From Burkholderiales bacterium (GTDB taxonomy: Bacteria > Pseudomonadota > Gammaproteobacteria > Burkholderiales > Burkholderiaceae_C), in assembly GCA_026954015.1 (NCBI GenBank), contig JAIXLP010000048.1, positions 74,387-138,386 of the forward strand: a DNA stretch of 64,000 bases. The letters are read 5' to 3'. The translations under genes were made by a program, and so were the position numbers. Under the pieces are notes generated by a model, which was not told the DNA's origin, did no database searches, and worked only from the letters and a program-made list of their open reading frames with translations. Of this stretch, positions 8,137 to 16,835 are shown piece by piece. Positions within the stretch are counted from its first letter, which is position 1. The number at the start of each line of letters is the position of its first letter.

Positions 8137-9360
8137 ATGAGTACCCTGATCGTCACCCTGCCCGTCGACGCCGCGACTGCCGCGACGGAGCTGCACTATG
8201 TGCTCTCGCCCGACGGCCACCACGGCGAGCGCAGCGGCAGCGCCACGGCAGCGCTGCTGCCCGACCCGGGCCGCACCGGCGAAACCGTGGCGATCGTGCC
8301 GCAGCGCCTGCTTTCGTGGCAGCGCGTGACGCTGCCACAGGGGTCGCTTGCGCAGACGCCCAGGCTGCGCGCGATCCTCGACGGGCTGCTGGAAGAACAG
8401 TTGCTCGACGAACCCGCGGCGCTGCACTTTGCGCTGCAACCCGACGCCAGCACCGGCACCCCGATCTGGGTGGCCGCGTGCGACCGCGCCTGGCTGCGCG
8501 AGGCGGTGCAGACCTTCGACGCCGCCGGGCGGCGCATCGACCGCATCGTGCCCGCGTGGGCGCCCGGCCCCACGGCCAGCGGCCAGACCGAATGCACCGT
8601 GATCGGCACGCCCGAGGACGCGCAGGCGGTGTTTGTTGGGCTCGGCCCCGAGCAGGCCGTGGCGCTGCTGCCGCTCGCGGCCTCCGCCACCGGTGCAGCG
8701 CTGCCCGAGGACGCGCTGGTGCGCGCCGAACCCGCGGTCGTCACGCTGGCCGAGCGCGCGCTCGCGCGCCAGGTGGCGGTGCAGTCGCGCGAGGATGCGA
8801 TGCTTGCCGCCGCGCGCGGCGCGTGGAACCTGGCGCAGTTCGACTTTGCGAGCAACAGCCGCCGGCGCGCGCTGCGCTGGTTCACGAGCGCGGCCGGCGC
8901 CTTCGCGCGCGCGCCCGAATGGCGCGCCGCGCGCTGGGCGCTTGCGCTGCTCGTCGTGGCGCAGCTCGGCGGGCTCAACCTCTGGGCCTGGCAGGACGCG
9001 CGCGCGCTGCAGCGCCAGGAGGCGGCGGTGCGCGGCGCGCTCACGCAGACCTTTCCGCAGGTGCGGCTCGTCGTCGATGCGCCCGCGCAGATGCAGCGTG
9101 AACTCGCCCGACTGCGCCAGCAATCGGGCGCGGTGGCGCCCGACGACCTGGAGCCCATGCTGGCCGCCGTCGCCGGCGCGCTGCCCGAGGGCCGCACGCC
9201 CGCGCGCATCGACTACGCCGACGGGCAGTTGCGCCTCACGGGCCTGACGCTGGAGCCGGCCGAGCGCGGCACGCTGGACGAGCGCCTGGCGGCGGCGCGG
9301 CTCGCGATGGGCGAGGAAGACGGCGCGCTCGTGCTGCACGCGGCCGGAGGCGCGCAATGA
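8137..9360 (+). CDS. gspL: Type II secretion assembly-platform protein GspL
   Basis: A 407-residue inner-membrane protein. The N-terminal two thirds is the actin-like cytoplasmic domain that binds the ATPase GspE. One membrane helix follows at about residues 268-286 (WALALLVVAQLGGLNLWAW), and then a small periplasmic ferredoxin-like domain. I chose the ATG at MSTLIVTLP; a GTG nine bases earlier is possible. A 78-bp gap separates it from gspK. The stop overlaps the gspM ATG. Confidence 0.9.
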   Translation: MSTLIVTLPVDAATAATELHYVLSPDGHHGERSGSATAALLPDPGRTGETVAIVPQRLLSWQRVTLPQGSLAQTPRLRAILDGLLEEQLLDEPAALHFALQPDASTGTPIWVAACDRAWLREAVQTFDAAGRRIDRIVPAWAPGPTASGQTECTVIGTPEDAQAVFVGLGPEQAVALLPLAASATGAALPEDALVRAEPAVVTLAERALARQVAVQSREDAMLAAARGAWNLAQFDFASNSRRRALRWFTSAAGAFARAPEWRAARWALALLVVAQLGGLNLWAWQDARALQRQEAAVRGALTQTFPQVRLVVDAPAQMQRELARLRQQSGAVAPDDLEPMLAAVAGALPEGRTPARIDYADGQLRLTGLTLEPAERGTLDERLAAARLAMGEEDGALVLHAAGGAQ

Positions 9361-9851
9361 AGGCGCTCGCGCCCGTGCAGGCCCGCTGGGCGGCGCTTGC
9401 GCCACGCGAGCAATCGATGCTGCGGCTCGCCTGCACGCTCGTCGCGCTGGCACTCGTGTGGTGGCTGCTGCTCGCGCCGCCGATCAAGGCGCTGCGCGCC
9501 TCGGACGCGCGCCACGCGCAGGTGGACACGCGCTGGCAGCAGATGCAGCAATGGCAGGCCGAGGCCGAGCAGCTCAAGGCGCTGCCGCAGCACACCGCGG
9601 CCGATGCGCCGCAGGCGCTGCGCGAGGCAACCGAAAAACACCTGGGCGCGGCCGCCAGGATCACCGTCGCGGCCGGGCGCGCCACGGTCACGCTCACGAA
9701 CGCCCCTGCTGCGGCGCTCGCCGCGTGGCTCGCGCAGGTGCGCGCCAGCACGCAGGCCGCGCCGCAGGAGGCCCACCTCACCCGCGCCAACGGCGACGCG
9801 CCCGGCGTGCACTGGAGCGGCACGCTCGTGCTCGCGCTGCCCGCACCATGA
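9357..9851 (+). CDS. gspM: Type II secretion assembly-platform protein GspM
   Basis: A 164-residue partner of GspL. A short cytoplasmic start is followed by a membrane helix at about residues 22-42 (LACTLVALALVWWLLLAPPI), a coiled-coil rich in Gln and Glu, and a small C-terminal ferredoxin-like fold. It has ATGA overlaps with gspL and gspN. Confidence 0.88.
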   Translation: MKALAPVQARWAALAPREQSMLRLACTLVALALVWWLLLAPPIKALRASDARHAQVDTRWQQMQQWQAEAEQLKALPQHTAADAPQALREATEKHLGAAARITVAAGRATVTLTNAPAAALAAWLAQVRASTQAAPQEAHLTRANGDAPGVHWSGTLVLALPAP

Positions 9852-10654
9852 AAACACGCCGCGCCCTCGCCCGCCCCGACGCGGCGCCACGCGCGCCGTG
9901 GGGCTGGCTGGCGCTCGGCCTGCTGCTGGGCGGCCTGCCCACGCTGGTGCTGCAGGCGCCGGCGCGCTGGCTGGGCGCCGTGATCAGCCAGGCGAGCCAC
10001 GCGCAGGTGCGGCTCATCGACACGCAGGGCACGGTGTGGCGCGGTTCGGCGCGGCTGCTGCTCACCGGTGGCAGCGGCAGCAACGACGAGACGGCGCTGC
10101 CCGGGCGCGTGCACTGGCGGCTCGCGCCCGCCGGGCTGGGCGCGCAGGTGCAGCTCAGCGCCGACTGCTGCACCAGCACGCCCCTGAACGCGCGCGCCAC
10201 GCCGGGCTGGGGCACGCTCGCGGTGCGGCTCGCCGACGGCCTGAGCCACTGGCCCGCGCCGCTGCTCACCGGCCTGGGCACGCCCTGGAACACGGTGCAG
10301 CTGCAAGGACAGGTGCAGCTCGCGACCACGGGCCTCGCCGTCTCCTGGGTGCGCGGGCGCGCCGACCTGCAGGGGCAGGCACGGCTCGACCTGCTGGGCG
10401 TGTCCTCGCGCCTGTCCACGCTGCACCCGATAGGCAGCTACCGCGTGACGATCGCCGGGGGCGACGCGACGACGCTCACGCTCGCCACGCTCGACGGCGC
10501 GCTGCAGCTCACGGGCAGCGGCCGCTGGGTGGGCCAGCGGCTGCGCTTCACCGGCGAGGCGACCGCCGCGCCGGGGCGCGAGGCGGCGCTGGCGAACCTG
10601 CTCAACATCATCGGGCGGCGCAGCGGCGCGCGTTCCGTCATCACGATTGGCTGA
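9848..10654 (+). CDS. gspN: Type II secretion protein GspN
   Basis: A 268-residue inner-membrane protein of the GspN family, an optional component of type II systems. A membrane anchor lies at about residues 19-40 (GWLALGLLLGGLPTLVLQA), and the rest is a predicted strand-rich periplasmic domain (IGSYRVTIAGGDATTLTLATLDGALQLTGSG). Its exact role is not well settled. It starts in an ATGA overlap with gspM and ends 4 bp before gspD. Confidence 0.82.
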   Translation: MKTRRALARPDAAPRAPWGWLALGLLLGGLPTLVLQAPARWLGAVISQASHAQVRLIDTQGTVWRGSARLLLTGGSGSNDETALPGRVHWRLAPAGLGAQVQLSADCCTSTPLNARATPGWGTLAVRLADGLSHWPAPLLTGLGTPWNTVQLQGQVQLATTGLAVSWVRGRADLQGQARLDLLGVSSRLSTLHPIGSYRVTIAGGDATTLTLATLDGALQLTGSGRWVGQRLRFTGEATAAPGREAALANLLNIIGRRSGARSVITIG

Positions 10655-10658
10655 TTTC

Positions 10659-12992
10659 ATGACTTTCCGACCTCAACGCCTGCTGCGGCACACTCTTCTC
10701 GTGATAGCGCTTGGCGCCCTGTGGACGGGCGCTGCGGGCCAAAATCAGTCCAGGAACGGCGCGGGCGCGAGCAGCGTGCGCGGGAACGAGCCGGTGACGC
10801 TGAGCTTCGTCGGCGCGGACATCGAGGCGGTCGCGCGCACGATGGCGACGATCACCGGGCGCAACGTCGTCGTCGATCCGCGCGTCAAGGGCGTGATCAC
10901 GCTCTCGACCGAAAACCCGGTGCCGCCCGCGACCGCGTTCAACCAGTTCCTCTCGGCGCTGCGGCTGCAGGGCTACACCGTGGTCGAATCGGGCGGGCTG
11001 TACAAGGTGGTGCCCGAGGCCGACGCCAAGCTGCAGACGGGCTCCGTGAGCGTCTCCACCGGCGGCAGCAAGGGCGTGGCCAGCGGCGGGCAGATCGTCA
11101 CGCAGATCTTCAAGCTCAACTTCGAGAACGCGAACAACCTCGTGCCGGTGCTGCGCCCCCTCATCAGCCCGAACAACACGATCAACGTGAACCCCGGCAA
11201 CAACTCGCTGGTGATCACCGACTACGCCGACAACCTGCAGCGCATCGCGCGCATCGTCGCGGCGATGGACGTCTCCAACGCCACCAACGTCGAGGTGATA
11301 CCGCTGCAGTGGGCGGTGGCGACCGACCTCGCGCCGCTGGTCTCGCGCCTGCTCGAAGGCGGCACCGCCACGCATGCGGCGCCCGCGGCCGGTCAGGGGC
11401 AGGTGGACGCGACGTTCAAGACCACGCTGCTGGCCGAGCCGCAGAGCAACGCGATCGTCGTGCGCGCCGCCAACCCCGCGCGCCTGGCGCAGGTGCGCGC
11501 GCTCGTGGCGCAGCTCGACCAGCCGCCGGCGCCGGGCAGCGGCGCGGCCACGGCCAACATCCACGTCGTCTACCTCAAGAACGCCGACGCGGTACGGCTG
11601 GCCACCACGCTGCGCGCGGCGCTGGGCGGCGGCAGCGCCGGCGGCGCGGCAGGCACCACCACCAGTGCTTCAGCCGCCAGCAGCATGCGCACCGGCGCCA
11701 CCGGCAGCGGGCTCGGATCGACGGGCGGCACGAACGCCCTGGGTGCGGGCAGCGGCCTGGGCAGCGGCGCCGGCAGCCTCGCGGCCGGCGGCAGCCAGAG
11801 CCAGCAGCCTTCCACGGGCGGCATGATCCAGGCCGATCCGAGCACGAATTCGCTCATCATCACCGCGCCCGACCCGCTGTACCGCCAGATCCGCGCGGTG
11901 ATCGAGCAGCTCGACGGACGGCGTGCGCAGGTGCTCATCGAAAGCCTGATCGTCGAGGTGAGCGCCAACAAGGTGGCCGAGTTCGGCATCCAGTGGCAAG
12001 GTGTGCTGGGCAATGCCGGCAGCACGCTGGGGCTGCTGGGCAGCAATTCGGGCCTGGCCGGGCCCAACATCCTGGATATCGCGCTTGCGGCAGCCGGCGG
12101 CAACGCCAGCAGCATCGCCGCGGCCAAGCCGGGCGCGGGTTTCAATGCCGCCATCGTGCCGCGCGCCAACGGCAAGTACTACCTCGGCGCACTCGCCAAC
12201 TTCCTGGAAAACACCGGCGACGCCAACGTGCTGTCCACGCCCAACCTGCTCACGCTCGATAACGAGGAAGCGCAGATCATCATCGGCAACAACGTGCCCT
12301 TCGTGACCGGCCAGTTCACCAACACCGGCGCGGCCAACGGCTCGGTCAATCCGTTCACCACGGTGGAGCGCAAGGACGTGGGCCTGATGCTGCGCGTGCG
12401 CCCCACGATCAACGAGAACGGCACCGTCAAGCTCACGCTCTACCAGGAGGTCTCCAAGGTCGCGCCCGAGACGCTCACCAACATCAACGGGCCGTCGACG
12501 AGCAAACGCTCGATCGAATCGACCGTGCTGGTGGACGACGGCAGCGTCATCGTGATCGGCGGGCTGCTCGAGGACAGCTACTCGCTGGGCGAGGACAAGG
12601 TGCCGGTGCTGGGCGACGTGCCCGTCGTGGGCAACCTGTTTCGCAACGAAAAGCGCTCACGCCAGAAGACCAACCTGATGGTGTTCCTGCGCCCGGTGGT
12701 GATCCGCGACAACGCCACCAGCGACGCGCTGGTGATGGACCGCTACGAATCCATCCGCGCGCTGCAGCAGGCGAGCCAGCCCGAGCCGCGCGTGATGCTG
12801 CGCGCGGTGAACGACGCGCCGGTTCTGCCCCCGCTGCCCCCGAGCGCGCAGCCGCGCGCGGACACCCCGCCGCCGCTTGCGCCGACGGTGCTGACCCCGG
12901 CGGCGCCCGCCGCACCCGCACCCGCACCCGCACCCGCACCCGCACCCGCCCCCGCCGAGCCCATGCCCTGGCCTTACCAGACACAGTACTGA
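10659..12992 (+). CDS. gspD: Type II secretion outer-membrane secretin GspD
   Basis: A 777-residue subunit of the secretin ring. The signal peptide covers about residues 1-28. The N0 domain starts at about 38 (VTLSFVGADIEAVART), and N1-N3 follow. A Gly/Ser-rich loop lies at about 325-385 inside N3. The secretin domain contains VLSTPNLLTLDNEEAQIIIG and the C-terminal VGNLFRN and TNLMVFLRP. A TTG 12 bases upstream is possible, but the ATG follows the gspN stop closely. The C-terminus ends in a Pro-Ala stretch encoded by a six-base tandem repeat. Confidence 0.95.
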   Translation: MTFRPQRLLRHTLLVIALGALWTGAAGQNQSRNGAGASSVRGNEPVTLSFVGADIEAVARTMATITGRNVVVDPRVKGVITLSTENPVPPATAFNQFLSALRLQGYTVVESGGLYKVVPEADAKLQTGSVSVSTGGSKGVASGGQIVTQIFKLNFENANNLVPVLRPLISPNNTINVNPGNNSLVITDYADNLQRIARIVAAMDVSNATNVEVIPLQWAVATDLAPLVSRLLEGGTATHAAPAAGQGQVDATFKTTLLAEPQSNAIVVRAANPARLAQVRALVAQLDQPPAPGSGAATANIHVVYLKNADAVRLATTLRAALGGGSAGGAAGTTTSASAASSMRTGATGSGLGSTGGTNALGAGSGLGSGAGSLAAGGSQSQQPSTGGMIQADPSTNSLIITAPDPLYRQIRAVIEQLDGRRAQVLIESLIVEVSANKVAEFGIQWQGVLGNAGSTLGLLGSNSGLAGPNILDIALAAAGGNASSIAAAKPGAGFNAAIVPRANGKYYLGALANFLENTGDANVLSTPNLLTLDNEEAQIIIGNNVPFVTGQFTNTGAANGSVNPFTTVERKDVGLMLRVRPTINENGTVKLTLYQEVSKVAPETLTNINGPSTSKRSIESTVLVDDGSVIVIGGLLEDSYSLGEDKVPVLGDVPVVGNLFRNEKRSRQKTNLMVFLRPVVIRDNATSDALVMDRYESIRALQQASQPEPRVMLRAVNDAPVLPPLPPSAQPRADTPPPLAPTVLTPAAPAAPAPAPAPAPAPAPAEPMPWPYQTQY
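12912..12953 (+). repeat. Six-base tandem repeat in gspD
   Basis: Six perfect copies of GCACCC are followed by one variant, GCCCCC. They encode alternating Ala-Pro near the secretin C-terminus. Gain or loss of a unit changes the length of the tail by two residues but keeps the frame. Confidence 0.9.
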
Positions 12993-13001
12993 GCCACCGC
13001 G

Positions 13002-14390
13002 ATGCGCCACCCCCTGCCCTACGCTTTTGCGCGCGCGAGCCAGTTGCTGCTGGAGGACGACGGCGGCCAGCTCATGCTCTGGCACGGCCCCGACCCGCAG
13101 CCCGCGGCGCTCTCCGAAGTGCTGCGCAAGCACGCGGTGGCGCAGCTGCTGCCGCTGCCCGCGCCGGAACTGGCCCAGCGCATCAGCGCCGCCTACGCGC
13201 AAAGCGAATCGAGCGCCGCCACGGTGGTGAGCGAGGTCGAGGGCGAGGCCGACCTCTCGCGCATGATGCAGGAACTGCCCGCAGTCGAGGACCTGCTGGA
13301 GAGCGCGGGCGACGCGCCCATCATCCGCATGCTCAACGCGCTGCTCACGCAGGCGGTGCGCGACGGCGCGAGCGACATCCACATCGAGCCCTACGAGCGC
13401 CACTCCAGCGTGCGCTTTCGCGTGGACGGCAGCCTGCGCGAGGTGGTGCAGCCCAACCGCGCGCTGCACGCGGCGCTCATCAGCCGCCTGAAGATCATGG
13501 CGGACCTGGATATCGCCGAAAAGCGCCTGCCGCAGGACGGGCGCATCAGCCTGCGCCTGGGCACGCGCGCGATCGACGTGCGCGTCTCCACGCTGCCCAA
13601 CGCGCACGGCGAGCGCGCGGTATTGCGACTGCTGGACAAGAGCGAGAGCAAGCTCAGCCTCGAATCGGTGGGCATGGAGGGCGACGTGCTCTCGCGCTTC
13701 ACGCACCTCATCAGCCAGCCGCACGGCATCATCCTCGTGACCGGGCCCACGGGCAGCGGCAAGACCACCACGCTCTACGCGGCGCTGGCGCGTCTGGACG
13801 CGGCGCACTCCAACATCATGACGGTGGAAGACCCGATCGAGTACGAGCTGCCCGGCGTCGGCCAGACGCAGGTGAACGCCCGCATCGAGCTCACGTTCGC
13901 CAAGGCGCTGCGCGCCATCCTGCGCCAGGACCCGGACGTCATCATGATCGGCGAAATCCGCGACTTCGAGACCGCGCAGATCGCGATCCAGGCCTCGCTC
14001 ACCGGCCACCTCGTGCTCGCGACGCTGCACACCAACGACGCGGCGAGCGCCGTCACGCGCCTCACGGACATGGGCGTCGAGCCGTTCCTGCTCTCGTCGT
14101 CGCTCCTGGGCGTGCTCGCGCAGCGCCTGGTGCGCAAGTACTGCACCGTCTGCGCGGGCGCGGGCTGCGACACCTGCGGCAACACCGGCTACCAAGGCCG
14201 CACCGGCGTGTTCGAGCTGCTCACGGTGGACGAGGCGATCCGCGCGCAGATCCACCGCCAGGCGAACGAGGCGGACATCCGCACGCAGGCACAGGTCGGC
14301 GGCATGCGGCTCATGCGCGACGACGCCGAGCGTCTCATCATCGGTGGCATCACGAGCCGCGAGGAAGTGCTGCGCGTGACGCGCGATTAG
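13002..14390 (+). CDS. gspE: Type II secretion ATPase GspE
   Basis: A 462-residue cytoplasmic hexameric ATPase that powers secretion. The N-terminal domain binds GspL. The core shows Walker A (GPTGSGKTTT, about residue 248), the Asp box (TVEDPIEYELPGVGQTQVN), Walker B (DPDVIMIGEIRD) and the His box (LATLHTNDAASAV). The zinc-binding region near residue 380 is unusually compact: CTVC and CDTC are separated by four residues, where other GspE proteins have a linker of about 29. It lies nine bases after gspD; gspF is not next but 2.4 kb further on. Confidence 0.94.
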   Translation: MRHPLPYAFARASQLLLEDDGGQLMLWHGPDPQPAALSEVLRKHAVAQLLPLPAPELAQRISAAYAQSESSAATVVSEVEGEADLSRMMQELPAVEDLLESAGDAPIIRMLNALLTQAVRDGASDIHIEPYERHSSVRFRVDGSLREVVQPNRALHAALISRLKIMADLDIAEKRLPQDGRISLRLGTRAIDVRVSTLPNAHGERAVLRLLDKSESKLSLESVGMEGDVLSRFTHLISQPHGIILVTGPTGSGKTTTLYAALARLDAAHSNIMTVEDPIEYELPGVGQTQVNARIELTFAKALRAILRQDPDVIMIGEIRDFETAQIAIQASLTGHLVLATLHTNDAASAVTRLTDMGVEPFLLSSSLLGVLAQRLVRKYCTVCAGAGCDTCGNTGYQGRTGVFELLTVDEAIRAQIHRQANEADIRTQAQVGGMRLMRDDAERLIIGGITSREEVLRVTRD

Positions 14391-14410
14391 ACGCTGCGGG
14401 ATTGCTGCAC

Positions 14411-14460
14411 TATTTATAGCTGGCTGCGCTTGTACAGAAAGCGCGAAAGCCACTTTTCAT
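14411..14460. repeat. Dispersed hairpin repeat, copy 2
   Basis: The pattern is TATAGCTGGCTGCGCTTG, a short loop, then AAGCGCGAAAGCC. It lies 20 bp after the gspE stop, in the reverse orientation to copy 1. The rest of the 224-bp gap up to the next gene shows no clear promoter or terminator. Confidence 0.65.
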
Positions 14461-14614
14461 GCATATTTTCGTGTGCCGGGCGTAAACCCCTCGGCAACCG
14501 TGTGAACGCCGGACAAGCGCAGGCAAACTTGGGTAAAACCGGGCCGTGATGCATGGCCTTTTCACCGCGACAGCGGCACGATGTGCACCGTCATCGTTTG
14601 AACAGGAGTCCATC

Positions 14615-15034
14615 ATGCGTACGCACGACACCGGGACGGCGCGCCCGTCCACCGACCGCCTCCTCGCGGGGCGACGCGCCTGGCTCGCCGCAGGCGCCAT
14701 GGCCGTGCTGGGTCTGGCCACGACCGCCGTGCAGGCCCAGCCGCGCCACGATGGCCACGGCAGCCCCTCGGGTCATCGGCCACCGCCGCGCCCCGGACAC
14801 CGCCCACCACCGCAGCACGGCCGGCCCAACTACGGCACCGGGCCCTATCGCCGCTGGCACCGCGGTGATCGACTGCCCGTGCAGTACCGCAGCCGCCAAT
14901 ACGTCGTCACCGACTGGCGCCTGCACCGCCTGAGCGCCCCGCCGCGGGGCTACCACTGGGTGCAGTACGGCGCGGACTACATGCTGGTGGCGATCGCCAC
15001 GGGCGTGATCGTGCAGCTGGTCCTGGCCAACTGA
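14615..15034 (+). CDS. RcnB-like small periplasmic protein
   Basis: A 139-residue exported protein. A signal peptide ends near ATTAVQAQ at about residue 43, a His/Pro/Gly-rich stretch follows at about 44-75, and then a small domain with LPVQYRSRQYVVTDWRLHRLSAPPRG and a C-terminal hydrophobic turn. This layout matches the RcnB family, whose Escherichia coli member is involved in nickel/cobalt homeostasis; a metal role here is inference. The chosen ATG has a ribosome site (ACAGGAG). It is the first of three genes that separate gspE from gspF and has no obvious link to secretion. Confidence 0.7.
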   Translation: MRTHDTGTARPSTDRLLAGRRAWLAAGAMAVLGLATTAVQAQPRHDGHGSPSGHRPPPRPGHRPPPQHGRPNYGTGPYRRWHRGDRLPVQYRSRQYVVTDWRLHRLSAPPRGYHWVQYGADYMLVAIATGVIVQLVLAN

Positions 15035-15131
15035 TCTGCGGCCACCCCGCCGATGACCCATGAAGCCCGCCGCGCGGGGCATGGCGACCGACTGGAGCGC
15101 GGTCGTCACCGCGCAGCGCGGTCATTCGCCA

Positions 15132-15623
15132 TCACCGCTCGTACTTCGCCGTGAGCCTGGCCTCGCCCAGCTTGGCGAAGTGGATCATGAAGCCGACGTA
15201 GGCGGCCGTCGCACCCGGCGGCACGTCGAGCTTGTCCACGCTGAGCGCGTGCAGCGTGAAGATATAGCGGTGCGGGCCGTGGCCCGGTGGCGGCGCGGCG
15301 CCCCCGTAGCCGGGGCTGCCGAAGTCCGTATTGCCCTGCACGGCGCCCGCGGGCAGCAGCTTGCCGTCGGGCGCGCCCGCGCCCCGGGGCAGGCTGGTGC
15401 AGCTCGCGGGCAGGTCGTACACCACCCAGTGCCACCAGCCCGAGCCGGTCGGCGCGTCGGGGTCGTAGAGCGTGAGCGCAAAGCTCTTGGTGCCCTCGGG
15501 TGCGCCGCTCCATTCGAGCGCGGGCGAGAGGTTCTCGCCCCCCGCGCCCATCGCGCTGTGCACAAAGGTTTTCGCCAGCGTCTGCTGCTCGGTGACGTCG
15601 GGGCTGCGTAAGACAAAACTCAT
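15132..15623 (-). CDS. PEBP-family protein (YbhB/YbcL)
   Basis: A 163-residue phosphatidylethanolamine-binding-protein fold. It shows [20 protein letters not shown] and the [12 protein letters not shown] motif that lines the anion pocket. The bacterial relatives YbhB and YbcL are small soluble proteins of uncertain function. Start: MSFVLRS has GGAGAC just upstream and is preferred to an in-frame ATG four codons earlier. It is the only gene in the gspG-gspF stretch on the minus strand. Confidence 0.85.
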   Translation of the reverse strand: MSFVLRSPDVTEQQTLAKTFVHSAMGAGGENLSPALEWSGAPEGTKSFALTLYDPDAPTGSGWWHWVVYDLPASCTSLPRGAGAPDGKLLPAGAVQGNTDFGSPGYGGAAPPPGHGPHRYIFTLHALSVDKLDVPPGATAAYVGFMIHFAKLGEARLTAKYER

Positions 15624-15717
15624 CACGGTCTCCATCGGGAATGCAGGCGTTCATTATGGGCAGTCGCGCCGACCCTGCAACGCGCACGACCACGCGGCGC
15701 ACCGCACAATCGCCTCC

Positions 15718-16704
15718 ATGACGACACCACTGCTCTCCTTGCTCGACCTCGTCGCCGTGCGCGAAGGCGGCACGGTGGCGCAGGCGATCGACATCGCCGT
15801 GCGCACCGCGCAGAAGGCCGAGGCGCTCGGCTTCACGCGCTACTGGCTCGCGGAGCACCACAACATGCCGGGCATCGCCAGCTCCGCAACCGCGGTGCTC
15901 GTGGGCCACGTGGCGGGCGCGACGCAGCGCATCCGCGTGGGCTCGGGCGGCGTGATGCTGCCCAACCACGCGCCGCTCGTCGTGGCCGAGGCCTTCGGCA
16001 CGCTCGCGACGCTCTATCCCGGCCGCATCGACCTCGGCCTGGGGCGCGCACCGGGCACCGACCGCGTGACCATGCGCGCCCTGCGCCGCGACCGCATGGA
16101 GAGCGAAAGCGACTTTCCGCGCGACGTGACCGAGCTGCAGCGCCTGCTCGGCCCCGCGCAGCCGGGGCAGGCGATCACCGCCGTGCCGGGCGCGGGCACC
16201 GAGGTGCCGATCTGGCTGCTGGGCTCCAGCCTGTTTTCCGCGCAGCTCGCGGCCGAGAAGGGACTGCCCTACGCCTTCGCCTCGCATTTCGCGCCACGCC
16301 TGCTGCAACCCGCGATCGAGCTGTACCGGCGCCAGTTTCGCCCATCCAGGGTGCTGGGGCGCCCCTGGGTGATGATCGGCGTGCTGGTGATCGCGGCGCC
16401 CACCGACGCCGAGGCCGAGCTGCTGGCCAGCAGCACCTACCAGCGCGTGCTCGGCATCGTCACCGGGCGGCGCGGCCTGCTCGCGCCGCCGGTGCCGGAC
16501 TTCATGGCGCGCCTGGGCGAGGCCGAGCGCATGGCGATCGCGGACTTCCTCGCGCTCGCGGTGGTCGGCGGCCCCGAAACCGTGCACCAGGGGTTCGCCG
16601 CCATCCACGAAGCCACGCAAGCGGACGAGTTCATGCTGGTCTGCGACGTGTTCGACGCCGGCCTGCGCCTGCGCTCGCTGGAGATCGCTGCGCACGCGTT
16701 GTGA
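15718..16704 (+). CDS. LLM-class flavin-dependent oxidoreductase
   Basis: A 328-residue luciferase-like monooxygenase fold, probably using reduced FMN. It shows the family's [11 protein letters not shown] start, [46 protein letters not shown] and [14 protein letters not shown]. The closest subgroup by eye is the YhbW/MsnO8-like proteins; no substrate can be named. The ATG is the first in-frame start after the divergent PEBP gene. The intergenic region after it (131 bp before gspF) holds short inverted GC blocks but no convincing terminator. Confidence 0.88.
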   Translation: MTTPLLSLLDLVAVREGGTVAQAIDIAVRTAQKAEALGFTRYWLAEHHNMPGIASSATAVLVGHVAGATQRIRVGSGGVMLPNHAPLVVAEAFGTLATLYPGRIDLGLGRAPGTDRVTMRALRRDRMESESDFPRDVTELQRLLGPAQPGQAITAVPGAGTEVPIWLLGSSLFSAQLAAEKGLPYAFASHFAPRLLQPAIELYRRQFRPSRVLGRPWVMIGVLVIAAPTDAEAELLASSTYQRVLGIVTGRRGLLAPPVPDFMARLGEAERMAIADFLALAVVGGPETVHQGFAAIHEATQADEFMLVCDVFDAGLRLRSLEIAAHAL

Positions 16705-16835
16705 TGTCGGATGACAAATGACCGCGCTGCGCGGCGATGATCGCGCCTGACGGCGCATGACAGGAATTTCCGTCACGGGTCAGCCCTCGCGCAGCGAGTG
16801 TCATTGGCCATCCACCACGCTACCATTGCGCCACC

